DNA from: Billgrantia pellis
GTDB lineage: Bacteria; Pseudomonadota; Gammaproteobacteria; Pseudomonadales; Halomonadaceae
Direction: 5' to 3'
DNA length: 64,000 bases
Assembly (NCBI RefSeq): GCF_008297955.1
Contig: NZ_VTPY01000003.1
Coordinates: 124,001-188,000 of the forward strand
Position 1 is the stretch's first letter. Every line of letters begins with the position of its first letter. Under the pieces are notes generated by a model that was not told where the DNA came from, made no database searches, and saw only the letters and a program-made list of their open reading frames with translations. Both the position numbers and the translations under genes were made by a program. Below are positions 36,100 to 44,294 of this stretch, piece after piece.

Positions 36100-36993
36100 A
36101 TGGAGCTGCGTCACCTACGCTACTTTCTCGCCCTGGCCGAGACCCTTAACTTCACCCGTGCGGCGCAGCGGGTACACGTGACCCAGTCGACTCTTTCCCA
36201 TCAGATCCGCCAGTTGGAGGAAGAAGTCGGTCGGCCGCTGTTCGCCCGCGAGGGCAAGAAAGTGCTGATCACCGAGACCGGGCAGGCCTTCCTCGAACAC
36301 GTCGTGCCGATCCTGAGGCAGGTCGACCGGGCGGTGGGGGCCCTGAAGGAGTCGCCCGACGAGCTGCGCGGCGAGCTGCGCATCGCCGCCACCCATAGCT
36401 TCAATGTGCAACTGATCCCCCTGTGCCTATCGCGGTTCATGCAGCGACTGCCAAGGGTGAAGGTAGCGGTGGAGGAGCTTTCGGGGGATGGCATCAGCGA
36501 GGGACTGGTCAGTGGCCGCCTGGACCTGGGTGTCTCCTACCGCCCCGCCGTTCCCCGCGGCTTGCGCTTCGAGCCGCTCTATAATGAGGAACTCAAGTTG
36601 ATCGTGGCCAACGACCACCCCCTGGCCGGGCGCAAGCGGCTGCGCATGGTCGAGTTGAACGGCACGCGCATGACACTGTTGGCTCCACATTTCTCAACCC
36701 GGCAGATGCTCGACGAATGCTTCGCTGCGGCCGGGGCCCAACCGCAAATCGTCGCCGAACTCAACGCCATTTCTCCGATGATCGAGCTAGTGCGGCGTAC
36801 CGACCTGTGCGGCATCGTGGCCGAGAATGCACTGGGCAACGAGCCCGGCGTGCTGGCCATTCCGCTGGAGAGCCCCACACCGATACGCACGCCGGGGCTG
36901 TTATGGTCGCAGCAGGCGCACCGCTCCCCCGCCAGCCGCTTCATGGCGGAAACAATCCGCCAGGTGGTCAAGCAGTCATCATGGGGGCGCTAG
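36100..36993 (+). CDS. LysR-family transcriptional regulator (CynR/CbbR-like)
   Basis: The 297-residue protein has the LysR winged helix-turn-helix at residues 1-60 (RHLRYFLALAETLNFTRAAQ, then VHVTQSTLSHQIRQLEEEVG). A two-subdomain effector-binding region follows, with ELRGELRIAATHSFNVQLIP. The N-terminal spacing resembles CynR/CysB-like subgroups, but the inducer cannot be assigned. The start is ATG at 36100 with TTGGAGA just upstream, rather than 36088. It is divergent from the citryl-CoA-lyase/CoA-transferase/dioxygenase/TRAP operon and most likely controls it. Its 3' end overlaps the convergent fnr-like gene by 26 bases. Confidence 0.92.
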   Translation: MELRHLRYFLALAETLNFTRAAQRVHVTQSTLSHQIRQLEEEVGRPLFAREGKKVLITETGQAFLEHVVPILRQVDRAVGALKESPDELRGELRIAATHSFNVQLIPLCLSRFMQRLPRVKVAVEELSGDGISEGLVSGRLDLGVSYRPAVPRGLRFEPLYNEELKLIVANDHPLAGRKRLRMVELNGTRMTLLAPHFSTRQMLDECFAAAGAQPQIVAELNAISPMIELVRRTDLCGIVAENALGNEPGVLAIPLESPTPIRTPGLLWSQQAHRSPASRFMAETIRQVVKQSSWGR

Positions 36994-37710
36994 CCAGCGC
37001 TACGGCTCCCAGCGCCTCGTGGTCGTGAATGGCCAACTCCCGTCCGCTGACGCTGAGCATCCCTTGCTGCTGGAAGCGAGCCAGCGTCCGGCTAACGGTT
37101 TCCAGCACCAGGCCAAGATAACTGGCAATATCCGAACGCGACATGGACAGATGAAAGCGATACGGCGAACAGCCACGGCTGCGAAAACGCTCGGAGAGCC
37201 CCAGCAGGAAGCTGGCCAAGCGCTGATCGGCGGTACGCCCCGAGAGCAGGCACAACATGCGCTGGTCGCGGCGCATCTCACGGCTAAGGCAGCGGTAGAG
37301 CTCGCCGCGCAGCGCCGGCAGCCCTTCGACGAGCCCCTCAAGATGGGGGAACGGCAACTCGCAGACGAAGGCCGACTCCAGCGCCACCACGTTGCCGAAG
37401 CAACTTGCCTCGCCAATGTCATCGAGCCCCACTACCTCCCCCGGCAGGTAGAAGTGGGTGACCTGGTCACGCCGACCCGGCTCGGCCACGGTCTGCTTGA
37501 AGCTGCCGGAGCGCACCACGAAAAGACTCTCGAAGGGCTCCCCCTGGCGCATCAGCGCCTGGCCCCGTTTCAACGGCCGGGGGCGTTGCAGAATGGCATC
37601 GAAGGTTGCCAGGGCGTCGAACTCGAGCCCAAGGGCAAGCAGCGGGCATGCAGGGAACAGCATTGGCAGCGGGGGGCACGCTTCGGCTGGCACTGGACGG
37701 GCTGAGACAT
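36968..37710 (-). CDS. FNR/ANR-type oxygen-responsive regulator, apparently frameshifted at codon 28
   Basis: From 37663 down, one open frame encodes the cyclic-nucleotide-like domain and DNA-binding domain of an FNR/ANR protein: RPLKRGQALMRQGEPFESLF, the fourth cluster Cys in FVCELPF, and the recognition helix YLGLVLETVSRTLARFQ with the E..SR of FNR. The N-terminal cluster motif is missing from this frame. It is found in another phase: ATG at 37708-37710 begins MSQPVQ and reaches RCQCCSLHARCLPLG, that is C15, C18 and C24, exactly as in Pseudomonas ANR. One extra base in the GGG at 37628-37630 would join the frames, and the joined protein would be 247 residues, near ANR's 244. Sequencing error, real mutation or frameshifting are all possible. 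Confidence 0.85.
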
Positions 37711-37814
37711 GATGGGCTCTCTCTCGGCGTACAGATCGGCGCCTTCGATTCTGATCTTTCCCGCAATGGCTGTCCCGTACGAAGGGCGCTATTACCGTAC
37801 TAGGGGCCGCTGAG

Positions 37815-37828
37815 TTGACATACATCAA
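37815..37828. promoter_or_regulatory. FNR/ANR box upstream of the fnr-like gene
   Basis: TTGACATACATCAA matches the FNR/ANR consensus TTGAT-N4-ATCAA at 9 of 10 informative positions. It lies about 105 bases upstream of the fnr-like start on the minus strand, so it could provide autoregulation. It is 34 bases past the porin terminator region. Confidence 0.75.
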
Positions 37829-37861
37829 CCCCGCTTGAGAGGACGGCCAACAGCAGGCCAT

Positions 37862-37889
37862 AAAAAAACCGGCCCCGAAGGGCCGGTTT
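37862..37889 (-). terminator. Rho-independent terminator of porin 1
   Basis: Arms AAACCGGCCC and GGGCCGGTTT with loop CGAA, read on the minus strand as a stem followed by seven T's. It lies 41 bases after the porin stop (37930). Confidence 0.9.
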
Positions 37890-37929
37890 GTCGTCGATCG
37901 CTCGACGTGTCTCGCTGTGCGAGGCTCGC

Positions 37930-39021
37930 TTAGAAGTGGTAGCGAGCGCCGGTCAGCCAGTACATGTCGTCGCCGTCGGCGGTGTCCACATCAAGACCAC
38001 TGACGGTGATGTCTGGCTGATCGCCCTGATACAGCTCCAGGAAGACATCAAAGTTGCTGGAGATGTTGTAATAGCCACCGGCAGCCCAGGCTGTCCGGTC
38101 TGCCCAGCCCTCAGCTTCGGTGTCAACGCTGATGTCGTACACATCGACATTGAAGGCCCACTGACCCACGGCGTAGGTCATACCCAGGCCCCAGGTGTCA
38201 TAACCGCCAAGGTACACATCGTTATCGTCGCGAGTCTCGTAACCCAGACGCGCGGAGAACTGATCGTTGAAGGCGTAGGCGGCAGTCGCACCGTAGAGCA
38301 CTTCGTCGTTGCCGGTGCCAGAAACACGCGAACCATCCGTATTCAGGACGGCTTTATCGTCGACGTAGCCAAGCGCCAGGCGCAGGCCGCCGACTTCGTA
38401 TTTCACGCCACCTTGGGTGACGATCTCCGCATCTCGCTCCGACGCCCCTTCAACTTCACCGCGCTCGCTATAGTGCTTGGCCTGCAGAAAGGCTTGGAAG
38501 CCGCCCAGGTCCGGAGTGTAGTAGCCGATGGAGTCACCGCGGGACTGTTTCGGGTGACCGGCGAACTCAAGACCCTGGTCGATGTAGACGTCAAACGGCG
38601 CGGTCACGGCATCCTTGTAGAAGGAGTCGAAGTTACCGGCCTGAACGGTACCCCAGCTGTTGCTGCGCAGGCCGAGGTACGCCTGGCGGGTCTCGCTGAA
38701 GGCGTCGAAATCGTTGCCGTAGCGGTTGCCGGATTCATCGGCGCGGAAGCGCCACTCGAGGTGGCCGAAAGCAGTCAGGTCAGAGCTCACTGTGTGGCTC
38801 AGACGCAGGCCCAGGCGGGAGAAGACATCGACGAACTCGGCGCCGTTGTCGATCGCTTGGCCATCGTCGTTATACTCGGGGCCGCCGCCGGCGACACCCA
38901 TGGCAATACGGCCGTAGATGTCCAGGCGGGTGCCGTCCTGGTCGTAAACGGTAGCGGCCTGAGCGGCAGCGGAGGCGCCCAGGGCACCGGCAATGGCAGT
39001 CGCTAACAGTGTCTTTTTCAT
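37930..39021 (-). CDS. Gram-negative outer-membrane porin, copy 1
   Basis: The 363-residue protein has a signal peptide MKKTLLATAIAGALGASAAA, cleaved before ATVYDQDGT, and a general-porin beta-barrel: RLDIYGRIAMGVAGGG opens the first strand, an acidic loop around FRADESGNRYGNDFDAFSET follows, and the barrel ends in ARYHF with terminal Phe. The family forms trimeric passive channels. It is clearly a paralogue of the next gene downstream in coordinates (39587-40648); the two share the signal peptide and long blocks such as SRGDSIGY. The ATG at 39019-39021 has AAAGGAAC upstream. It ends in a strong terminator. Confidence 0.92.
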   Translation of the reverse strand: MKKTLLATAIAGALGASAAAQAATVYDQDGTRLDIYGRIAMGVAGGGPEYNDDGQAIDNGAEFVDVFSRLGLRLSHTVSSDLTAFGHLEWRFRADESGNRYGNDFDAFSETRQAYLGLRSNSWGTVQAGNFDSFYKDAVTAPFDVYIDQGLEFAGHPKQSRGDSIGYYTPDLGGFQAFLQAKHYSERGEVEGASERDAEIVTQGGVKYEVGGLRLALGYVDDKAVLNTDGSRVSGTGNDEVLYGATAAYAFNDQFSARLGYETRDDNDVYLGGYDTWGLGMTYAVGQWAFNVDVYDISVDTEAEGWADRTAWAAGGYYNISSNFDVFLELYQGDQPDITVSGLDVDTADGDDMYWLTGARYHF

Positions 39022-39586
39022 CGCGATAGTTCCTTTCACTAGCTTACTGTTTCGATCGTTACTGCACGGATCGACGATCGGTGCAGGTAGCTTGCCGGGC
39101 ATGGGTCCCGCCGTGCTTGGCTGGGTTCCTTCTCAGGAAGCGCCTGGGCCGGTCATGACCGCAGCGAAGCCTTGTTATAGTCCAATGCTCGCAGGTAGAA
39201 CTCTATACCGGGAAAAATGGGAACGCAATAAGAAAAAACACTGTTTTCCTTCGACCCGGACTTTCCCGACGGAACCTTTCCCTGCATTTGCGGTCACGGG
39301 CTCTCCCGCCTCGTTACCGCATGCCGCAGGCCGGAAACAGCCGTTTGCCTGGCAGCGATGAGCCCGCACATAATGCCCCGCTGATGAAACAGAGGCAAGC
39401 CAGGGGCATCAACGTTGAAGGCAGGACAGGGAGGGGATGGCGTCGTCGGGGCTTTCGACCGGGCCGAGAGGGGCGTTGACGGTGGGCTGTTACTGACGGA
39501 GGCTGACGTTCGAACCGGCCAGTGTAGGCGCCCGGCTCGGGCGAATCCGGTGCCACCCGAGCCGGGTGGCACCGAACCTGGCGTGT
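39022..39586. other. 565-base gene-free region between the two porins
   Basis: It holds the porin-1 control region (AT-rich block 39165-39250, where minus-strand TTGCGT and TATAGA might be a promoter with 15-base spacing) and, at its right end, the porin-2 hairpin. The open frames in it are low-complexity and lack ribosome sites, so I call no gene. Long 5' leaders are common in porin genes and can be targets of small RNAs. Confidence 0.55.
39549..39573 (-). terminator. Hairpin behind porin 2
   Basis: Arms GGTGCCACCC and GGGTGGCACC are perfect 10-base complements around GAGCC, starting 14 bases after the porin-2 stop on the minus strand. There is no T-run. Confidence 0.55.
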
Positions 39587-40648
39587 TTAGAAGTGGTAAC
39601 GGGCGCCGACAACCCAGTAGACATCATCTTTGTTGACTTGGCTGCCACCCACCCTTTCATCGACATCGGAGTCGTAGAGTTCGGCGAAGACATCGAAGTT
39701 ATTGGAGACATCGTACATGGCGCCCAGGGCCCAGCTGGTGCGGCTTTCACCGTTATCCGGATCGATATCGTAGATATCGGCATGGAAAGTCCACTCCGTC
39801 ACTGCGAAGCTGGCGCCCACGCCCCATTGATCGAAGCCACCACCGTATACGCTGCTGTCGTCGCGGGTCTCGTAGCCCACACGCGCAACGAAGCCGGGAA
39901 CAAACTCGTAGGCCGCGGTGCCGCCGTAACGCACTTCATCGTTACCGGTGCCGGAAACACGCGAACCACCCGTATTCAGGACGGCTTTATCGTCGACGTA
40001 GCCAAGCGCCAGGCGCAGCCCATCGGCTTCGTATTTCAGACCGCCCTGAGTCACGATCTCCGCGTCCCGCTCCGATCCTTCAACTTCACCGCGCTCGCTA
40101 TAATGCTTGGCTTGGAGGAAAGCCTGGAAGCCAGAGAGATTGGGCGAGATATAGCCGATGGAGTCGCCGCGAGATTGGGTGGCATGGCCCGCGAACTCGA
40201 AACCTTCCTTCACGTAGACGTCGAAGGGCTTGGTCACGGCCTGGAAGTAGAAAGAGTCGAAGTTGCCGGCCTGAACGGTACCCCAAGTGTTACTGCGCAG
40301 GCCGATATAGCTCTGGCGGGTCTCGCTGAAGGCGTCGAAGTCATTGCCGAAGCGGTTGTTGGCCTCGTCGGCGCGGAAGCGCCACTCGACATGGGCAAAG
40401 GCGCTTAGATCGCTGCTGATCTGCTGCTGACCGCGCAGCCCCAGGCGCGAGGAGGCGTCGACGAACTCGGCGCCGTTTTCGATAGCCTGCCCCCCCGAAT
40501 ATTCCGTGCCGCCACCTTCCACCGCCATAGCGATGCGCCCATAAACATCCAGCCTGGTGCCGTCCTGATCATAGACGGTGGCGGCCTGAGCCGCGACGGA
40601 GGCGCCCAGGGCGCCAGCGATGGCACTCGCCAGCAGTGTCTTCTTCAT
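39587..40648 (-). CDS. Gram-negative outer-membrane porin, copy 2
   Basis: The 353-residue protein opens MKKTLLASAIAGALGASVAA and has the same barrel plan as copy 1: TVYDQDGTRLDVYGRIAMAV, FRADEANNRFGNDFDAFSET, SRGDSIGY, and the C-terminal ARYHF. Compared with copy 1 it differs mostly in surface loops (for example SRLGLRGQQQISSDLSAFAH against the equivalent stretch of copy 1), as expected after duplication and selection on exposed loops. It should form a diffusion channel; the two copies may differ in selectivity or in osmotic or anaerobic regulation. The ATG is at 40646-40648. Confidence 0.92.
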   Translation of the reverse strand: MKKTLLASAIAGALGASVAAQAATVYDQDGTRLDVYGRIAMAVEGGGTEYSGGQAIENGAEFVDASSRLGLRGQQQISSDLSAFAHVEWRFRADEANNRFGNDFDAFSETRQSYIGLRSNTWGTVQAGNFDSFYFQAVTKPFDVYVKEGFEFAGHATQSRGDSIGYISPNLSGFQAFLQAKHYSERGEVEGSERDAEIVTQGGLKYEADGLRLALGYVDDKAVLNTGGSRVSGTGNDEVRYGGTAAYEFVPGFVARVGYETRDDSSVYGGGFDQWGVGASFAVTEWTFHADIYDIDPDNGESRTSWALGAMYDVSNNFDVFAELYDSDVDERVGGSQVNKDDVYWVVGARYHF

Positions 40649-40821
40649 TTTGACGTTCCCTTTGATGATCGAATCGGTTCGCTCGTGATACCCACCGCTC
40701 TGCGACGGCTCTTCGGCATCAGCACACGCCTTGTCTTCAAGCGCTCGTATGCATCATGCCTAATTTATATGACGAGCAAGTGTCAAAATGAAGAATCGTT
40801 ATATCGGTTGAAATAGGCGGA

Positions 40822-41901
40822 TTAACGGCGGTTATGCTTGGCCTGTAGCGCGGCCAGCTTCTCTTCCAATGTCATGGGGGCTTCGCTGGCGGTGGAAGCA
40901 GGTTTGACTGGGCCGGCAGACGCCTTGGCAACGGATGACGCCTTGCCAGGTGCAGCGTCGGCCGGCTGGCACCTGGCTCGGGCCTGCCGCCCCTTGCCGC
41001 CTTCGCGGCGCACTGTGCGCCCGCGGCGCTCGACCTGCAGCCGCTCCAGCTTGCGTTTGGCGTGCTCGGCCGCCTGGGCGTCGACGTGACCGGCCGGCTT
41101 GCCTTCCAGATCGATGCGCTCGGCCCCCTCGCGCAACGCCTTGAGGTAGCGCGGCAAATTCACGTAGCCCGCCAGGGCGCGACGCACCAGTTTTTCGGGC
41201 CAGGGCTCGCGTGCGGCCAGGTCGTGGTGAATGCCCACCTTGAGCGGGCGGGTATGTCCCTTGAAGAAAGTGGCGGGATAGCGTTGATACCACTGCGCCA
41301 GCAAGGCTTCGGCGGAGGGCGCCTGCTCGATGGCGAGTGCTCCCTGGCGCCCATCGTCGGCTTGCGCGGCCTTGTCCGCCGCGTCCGGCGGCTCGTCAGC
41401 CGGACGCCAGGGGGAGTCGGAGGTCGGTGTCGCAACGTCGGCATCGTTTGGGGGCACGTCATCGCAGTCGCGGCGCTCTCCTGCAGGAGGCGCTTCCGCA
41501 GCGGGGCGCGACAACGGCTCCTCCCGCGAACGGCCCATCAACGCGGCGAGCCCTTGAGCCCGACGCGCCGGGCCGGGAAAGGTCGGAGCCGGCTCGCCCT
41601 TGCGCAATCGTTCACGCAGCCGTGCGTTGTCCTCCTCGAGCTCACGGTTCTGCTCGTCGAGTTCGCGGCACTCTTCCATCAGCTCGAGCCGTGCCGCTTC
41701 CAACGCCTGGCGCATCGCTTCGGATTCGGCGAGCCGGGCTTCCAGCGCCTGCATTCTGGCGCGACAGTGGCGCAGCTCGTCGAGGGCGCTTTCCGCGCGG
41801 GCCTCCAGGGCGCTGAAAAGGTGGGGTGATGGTTCCTTGATCAAACCGGCATCCTCCTGGGAAAACACTGCACCGATGCCTGCGCGGGCGAATCGCTGCA
41901 T
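40822..41901 (-). CDS. ProQ/FinO-domain RNA-binding protein with N-terminal coiled coil
   Basis: The C-terminal third is a ProQ/FinO domain (about residues 200-285): LLAQWYQRYPATFFKGHTRP, LKVGIHHDLAAREPWPEKLV and GYVNLPRYLKALREGAERID, the RNA-binding fold of ProQ. Residues 30-100 form a long Glu/Arg-rich coiled coil (ALEARLAESEAMRQALEAAR and so on), followed by an acidic, Pro-rich linker, which ordinary ProQ lacks. A basic Ala/Lys-rich tail ends with MTLEEKLAALQAKHNRR. ProQ binds structured RNAs and small RNAs; the coiled coil suggests oligomerisation. The ATG at 41901 is weakly supported; a TTG at 41844 behind AGGAGG would give a start at LIKEPSPH. Confidence 0.85.
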   Translation of the reverse strand: MQRFARAGIGAVFSQEDAGLIKEPSPHLFSALEARAESALDELRHCRARMQALEARLAESEAMRQALEAARLELMEECRELDEQNRELEEDNARLRERLRKGEPAPTFPGPARRAQGLAALMGRSREEPLSRPAAEAPPAGERRDCDDVPPNDADVATPTSDSPWRPADEPPDAADKAAQADDGRQGALAIEQAPSAEALLAQWYQRYPATFFKGHTRPLKVGIHHDLAAREPWPEKLVRRALAGYVNLPRYLKALREGAERIDLEGKPAGHVDAQAAEHAKRKLERLQVERRGRTVRREGGKGRQARARCQPADAAPGKASSVAKASAGPVKPASTASEAPMTLEEKLAALQAKHNRR

Positions 41902-42038
41902 CGCGCTTCATCTCGCTCGACGATGGTTCTGCACTTCCCTGCGGGCTCACGTGAATGGCGACGACGGCAGGCAGCAGTGGGCGCATCCTTGATCCAGCAA
42001 GTGTGTGCCAGAAGCCAGACGCTGACAAACCCTTCGGC

Positions 42039-42560
42039 TCAATCTCGTCGGCGGTACTCGACGAAGCTGTAGTTCGGCTGCCCTGCCGCCGGCGAGCCGG
42101 GCACTCGCTGCACCTCCTCCCACTCCCGCTCGTCCAGCTCGGGGAAGCGCGCATCCCCTTCCACCTCGACATCCACTTCCGTCAGGTAGATGCGACTGGC
42201 ATGCGGTAACGTCTGGGCGTAGATCTGCCCACCGCCCATCACCATGATCTCCTCGGCGGCATCGATGGTGGCCTGCTGATCGGCCAGGAACAGCGCCGAT
42301 TCGAGATCGTGGCAGACCCGCACGCCCTCATGCCGGAAACCGGTATCGCGCGTCACCACGATATTGAGCCGCCCGGGCAGCGGCCTGCCGATCGAGGCGA
42401 AGGTCTTGCGCCCCATGACCAGCGGCTTGGCCTGGGTCATGCGCTTGAAGAATTTGAGGTCCTCGGGCAGATGCCAGGGCAGCTTGTTGTCGACGCCGAT
42501 CACGCCGTTGCGCGCCACCGCGGCAATCATCGCCACCGGCACCAGGGTTTCGTCCGTCAT
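42039..42560 (-). CDS. folA: Dihydrofolate reductase
   Basis: FolA reduces dihydrofolate to tetrahydrofolate with NADPH. The 173-residue protein has the typical start [20 protein letters not shown] with the conserved Trp and PWHLPEDL, the [16 protein letters not shown] block (cofactor and folate binding) and [13 protein letters not shown]. The ATG at 42558-42560 overlaps the thyA stop by 4 bases, as in many bacteria where thyA-folA share an operon; the thymidylate synthase product dihydrofolate is the substrate of FolA. Confidence 0.97.
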   Translation of the reverse strand: MTDETLVPVAMIAAVARNGVIGVDNKLPWHLPEDLKFFKRMTQAKPLVMGRKTFASIGRPLPGRLNIVVTRDTGFRHEGVRVCHDLESALFLADQQATIDAAEEIMVMGGGQIYAQTLPHASRIYLTEVDVEVEGDARFPELDEREWEEVQRVPGSPAAGQPNYSFVEYRRRD

Positions 42561-43411
42561 ACCGCCACCTCGGCCTTGATAGGGGGGTGAGGGTCGTAGC
42601 CTTCGATGGCGATGTGCCCGAAGCGAAAGTCGAACAGGTCGTCGACGTTCGGGTCGAGCACCAACCGCGGCGCAGGGCGCGGCGCGCGCGCCAGCTGCAG
42701 CTCGGCCTGCTCCAGGTGGTTGAGATAGAGGTGCGCGTCACCCAGGGTATGCACGAAGTCGCCCGGCTCGAGTCCCGAGACTTGCGCGATCATTCGGGTC
42801 AGCAGCGCGTAGCTGGCGATGTTGAACGGCACGCCAAGGAAGATGTCCGCACTGCGCTGGTAGAGCTGGCAGGAGAGTCGCCCCTCGGCCACGTAGAACT
42901 GGAACAGGCAGTGGCACGGCGGCAGCGCCATCTCGTCGACCAGCGCCGGGTTCCAGGCCGACACGATCAACCGCCGGGAGCGGGGGTTGGTACGGACCTG
43001 CTCGAGCAGCTTGGCGATCTGATCGACGTGGCCGCCACGCGGGTCGGGCCAGCTGCGCCACTGAGCGCCGTAGACCGGGCCGAGATCGCCGTTCTCGTCG
43101 GCCCACTCGTCCCAGATGCTCACCCCGTTCTCCTTGAGGTAGGCAATGTTGGTGTCGCCGCGTAAAAACCATAGCAGCTCGTGGATGATCGAGCGCAGGT
43201 GCAGCTTCTTGGTGGTCACCAGCGGAAAGCCCCGCGAGAGATCGAAGCGCATCTGATGGCCGAAGAGTGAACGGGTTCCGACTCCGGTGCGATCGGCACG
43301 TTCGACGCCCTGCTCGAGCACCAGACGCATCAGGTCCAGGTAGGGCTGCTCGAGAGCGGGTGGTTCGAGAGGGGGTTGATCGAGCATGGGCCGGGCGTTG
43401 TCGTCAGGCAT
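42557..43411 (-). CDS. thyA: Thymidylate synthase
   Basis: ThyA makes dTMP from dUMP with methylene-tetrahydrofolate. The 284-residue protein contains the nucleophile Cys in [14 protein letters not shown], the phosphate-binding [32 protein letters not shown] and the folate-site C-terminus ending IKAEVAV. The ATG at 43409-43411 is used; a TTG at 43429 would add six residues and is less likely. Gene order lgt-thyA-folA is standard for gammaproteobacteria. Confidence 0.97.
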   Translation of the reverse strand: MPDDNARPMLDQPPLEPPALEQPYLDLMRLVLEQGVERADRTGVGTRSLFGHQMRFDLSRGFPLVTTKKLHLRSIIHELLWFLRGDTNIAYLKENGVSIWDEWADENGDLGPVYGAQWRSWPDPRGGHVDQIAKLLEQVRTNPRSRRLIVSAWNPALVDEMALPPCHCLFQFYVAEGRLSCQLYQRSADIFLGVPFNIASYALLTRMIAQVSGLEPGDFVHTLGDAHLYLNHLEQAELQLARAPRPAPRLVLDPNVDDLFDFRFGHIAIEGYDPHPPIKAEVAV

Positions 43412-43489
43412 GGTTGGCGAACTCTGCAAATGATCGATAGAGACGAGAGTCTACCTCTCTCGTCCTCCGCTTCCTATTCCGCTCCCGTT

Positions 43490-44287
43490 TCACTCGGTGA
43501 CGCCAACTGCGTCCACCGGCCGTCGCCGCGACCATAGGATGAGCAGCACACCGAAGGCGATCATCGGCAGGGTCAGCAGCATGCCCATGGTGAACCAACC
43601 GAAGGCGAGATAGCCGATATGGGCATCCGGCAGGCGGAAGAACTCGACCATGAAACGGAACACGCCATAGAGCAGCAGGAACAGGCCGGAAACGAGACCA
43701 CGCCGGCGCGGCCTGGCCGATACCCACCACAGGACGACGAACAGCACCAGGCCCTCGAGCAGCGCCTCGTAGAGCGACGTAGGATGCCGTGGCTCCGGCC
43801 CCATGCCGGGAAACGGCATGCCCCAGGGAAGCTCGGTCGTCCGCCCCGGCAGTTCACGGTTGATGAAATTGCCGATGCGCCCCGCGCCGAGGCCGATCGG
43901 CACCATCGGAGCAATGAAGTCGGTCAGGGTGAAGAACGCCAGGCGTTTCCTGCGGGCGAACCACAGCACGGCCAGCAGCACCCCGATCAGGCCGCCATGG
44001 AAGCTCATGCCGCCATCCCAGACGCGAAACACCCACAACGGGTCGGCCAGCCACTGCGCCATGCCATAGAACAGGGCATAACCCAGCCGACCGCCGACCA
44101 CCACGCCAAGAGCGGTATAGAACAGCAGATCGCCGACGTCGTCGTGCGTCAGGCCGATGCGCCCCGCGCGCCGGCGCCCCAGCCACCAGGCGCCGGCGAA
44201 GCCGATGACGTACATCAAACCGTACCAGTGGACCTGGAACGGCCCCAGCGAGATGGCGACGGGATCGATATCGGGATAGTCGAGCAT
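43490..44287 (-). CDS. lgt: Prolipoprotein diacylglyceryl transferase
   Basis: Lgt moves diacylglycerol from phosphatidylglycerol to the Cys of prolipoproteins, the first step of lipoprotein maturation. The 265-residue membrane protein has seven hydrophobic segments and the family signature [19 protein letters not shown], with the essential Arg, plus HYGLMYV-like [14 protein letters not shown] near the N-terminus and [12 protein letters not shown] near the C-terminus. The ATG at 44285-44287 is clear. It sits between a TauE/SafE gene and thyA, as is usual. Confidence 0.96.
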   Translation of the reverse strand: MLDYPDIDPVAISLGPFQVHWYGLMYVIGFAGAWWLGRRRAGRIGLTHDDVGDLLFYTALGVVVGGRLGYALFYGMAQWLADPLWVFRVWDGGMSFHGGLIGVLLAVLWFARRKRLAFFTLTDFIAPMVPIGLGAGRIGNFINRELPGRTTELPWGMPFPGMGPEPRHPTSLYEALLEGLVLFVVLWWVSARPRRRGLVSGLFLLLYGVFRFMVEFFRLPDAHIGYLAFGWFTMGMLLTLPMIAFGVLLILWSRRRPVDAVGVTE

Positions 44288-44294
44288 GGCTACC

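Noticed and set aside
37671..37676. Run of six G (plus strand) in the fnr-like gene as the frameshift site
   Set aside because: The cluster motif lies downstream of it (at about 37638-37670) in the same phase as the ATG, so the shift must be after codon 27, at 37628-37635.
39294..39572. 92-codon minus-strand open frame between the two porins
   Set aside because: Low-complexity, Pro/Ser/Arg-rich, with no ribosome site and overlapping the porin-2 hairpin region.
43442..43464. Hairpin GACGAGAG...CTCTCGTC between lgt and thyA
   Set aside because: Arms are only eight bases, with no T-run; an operon-internal hairpin is as likely as a terminator, so not listed.
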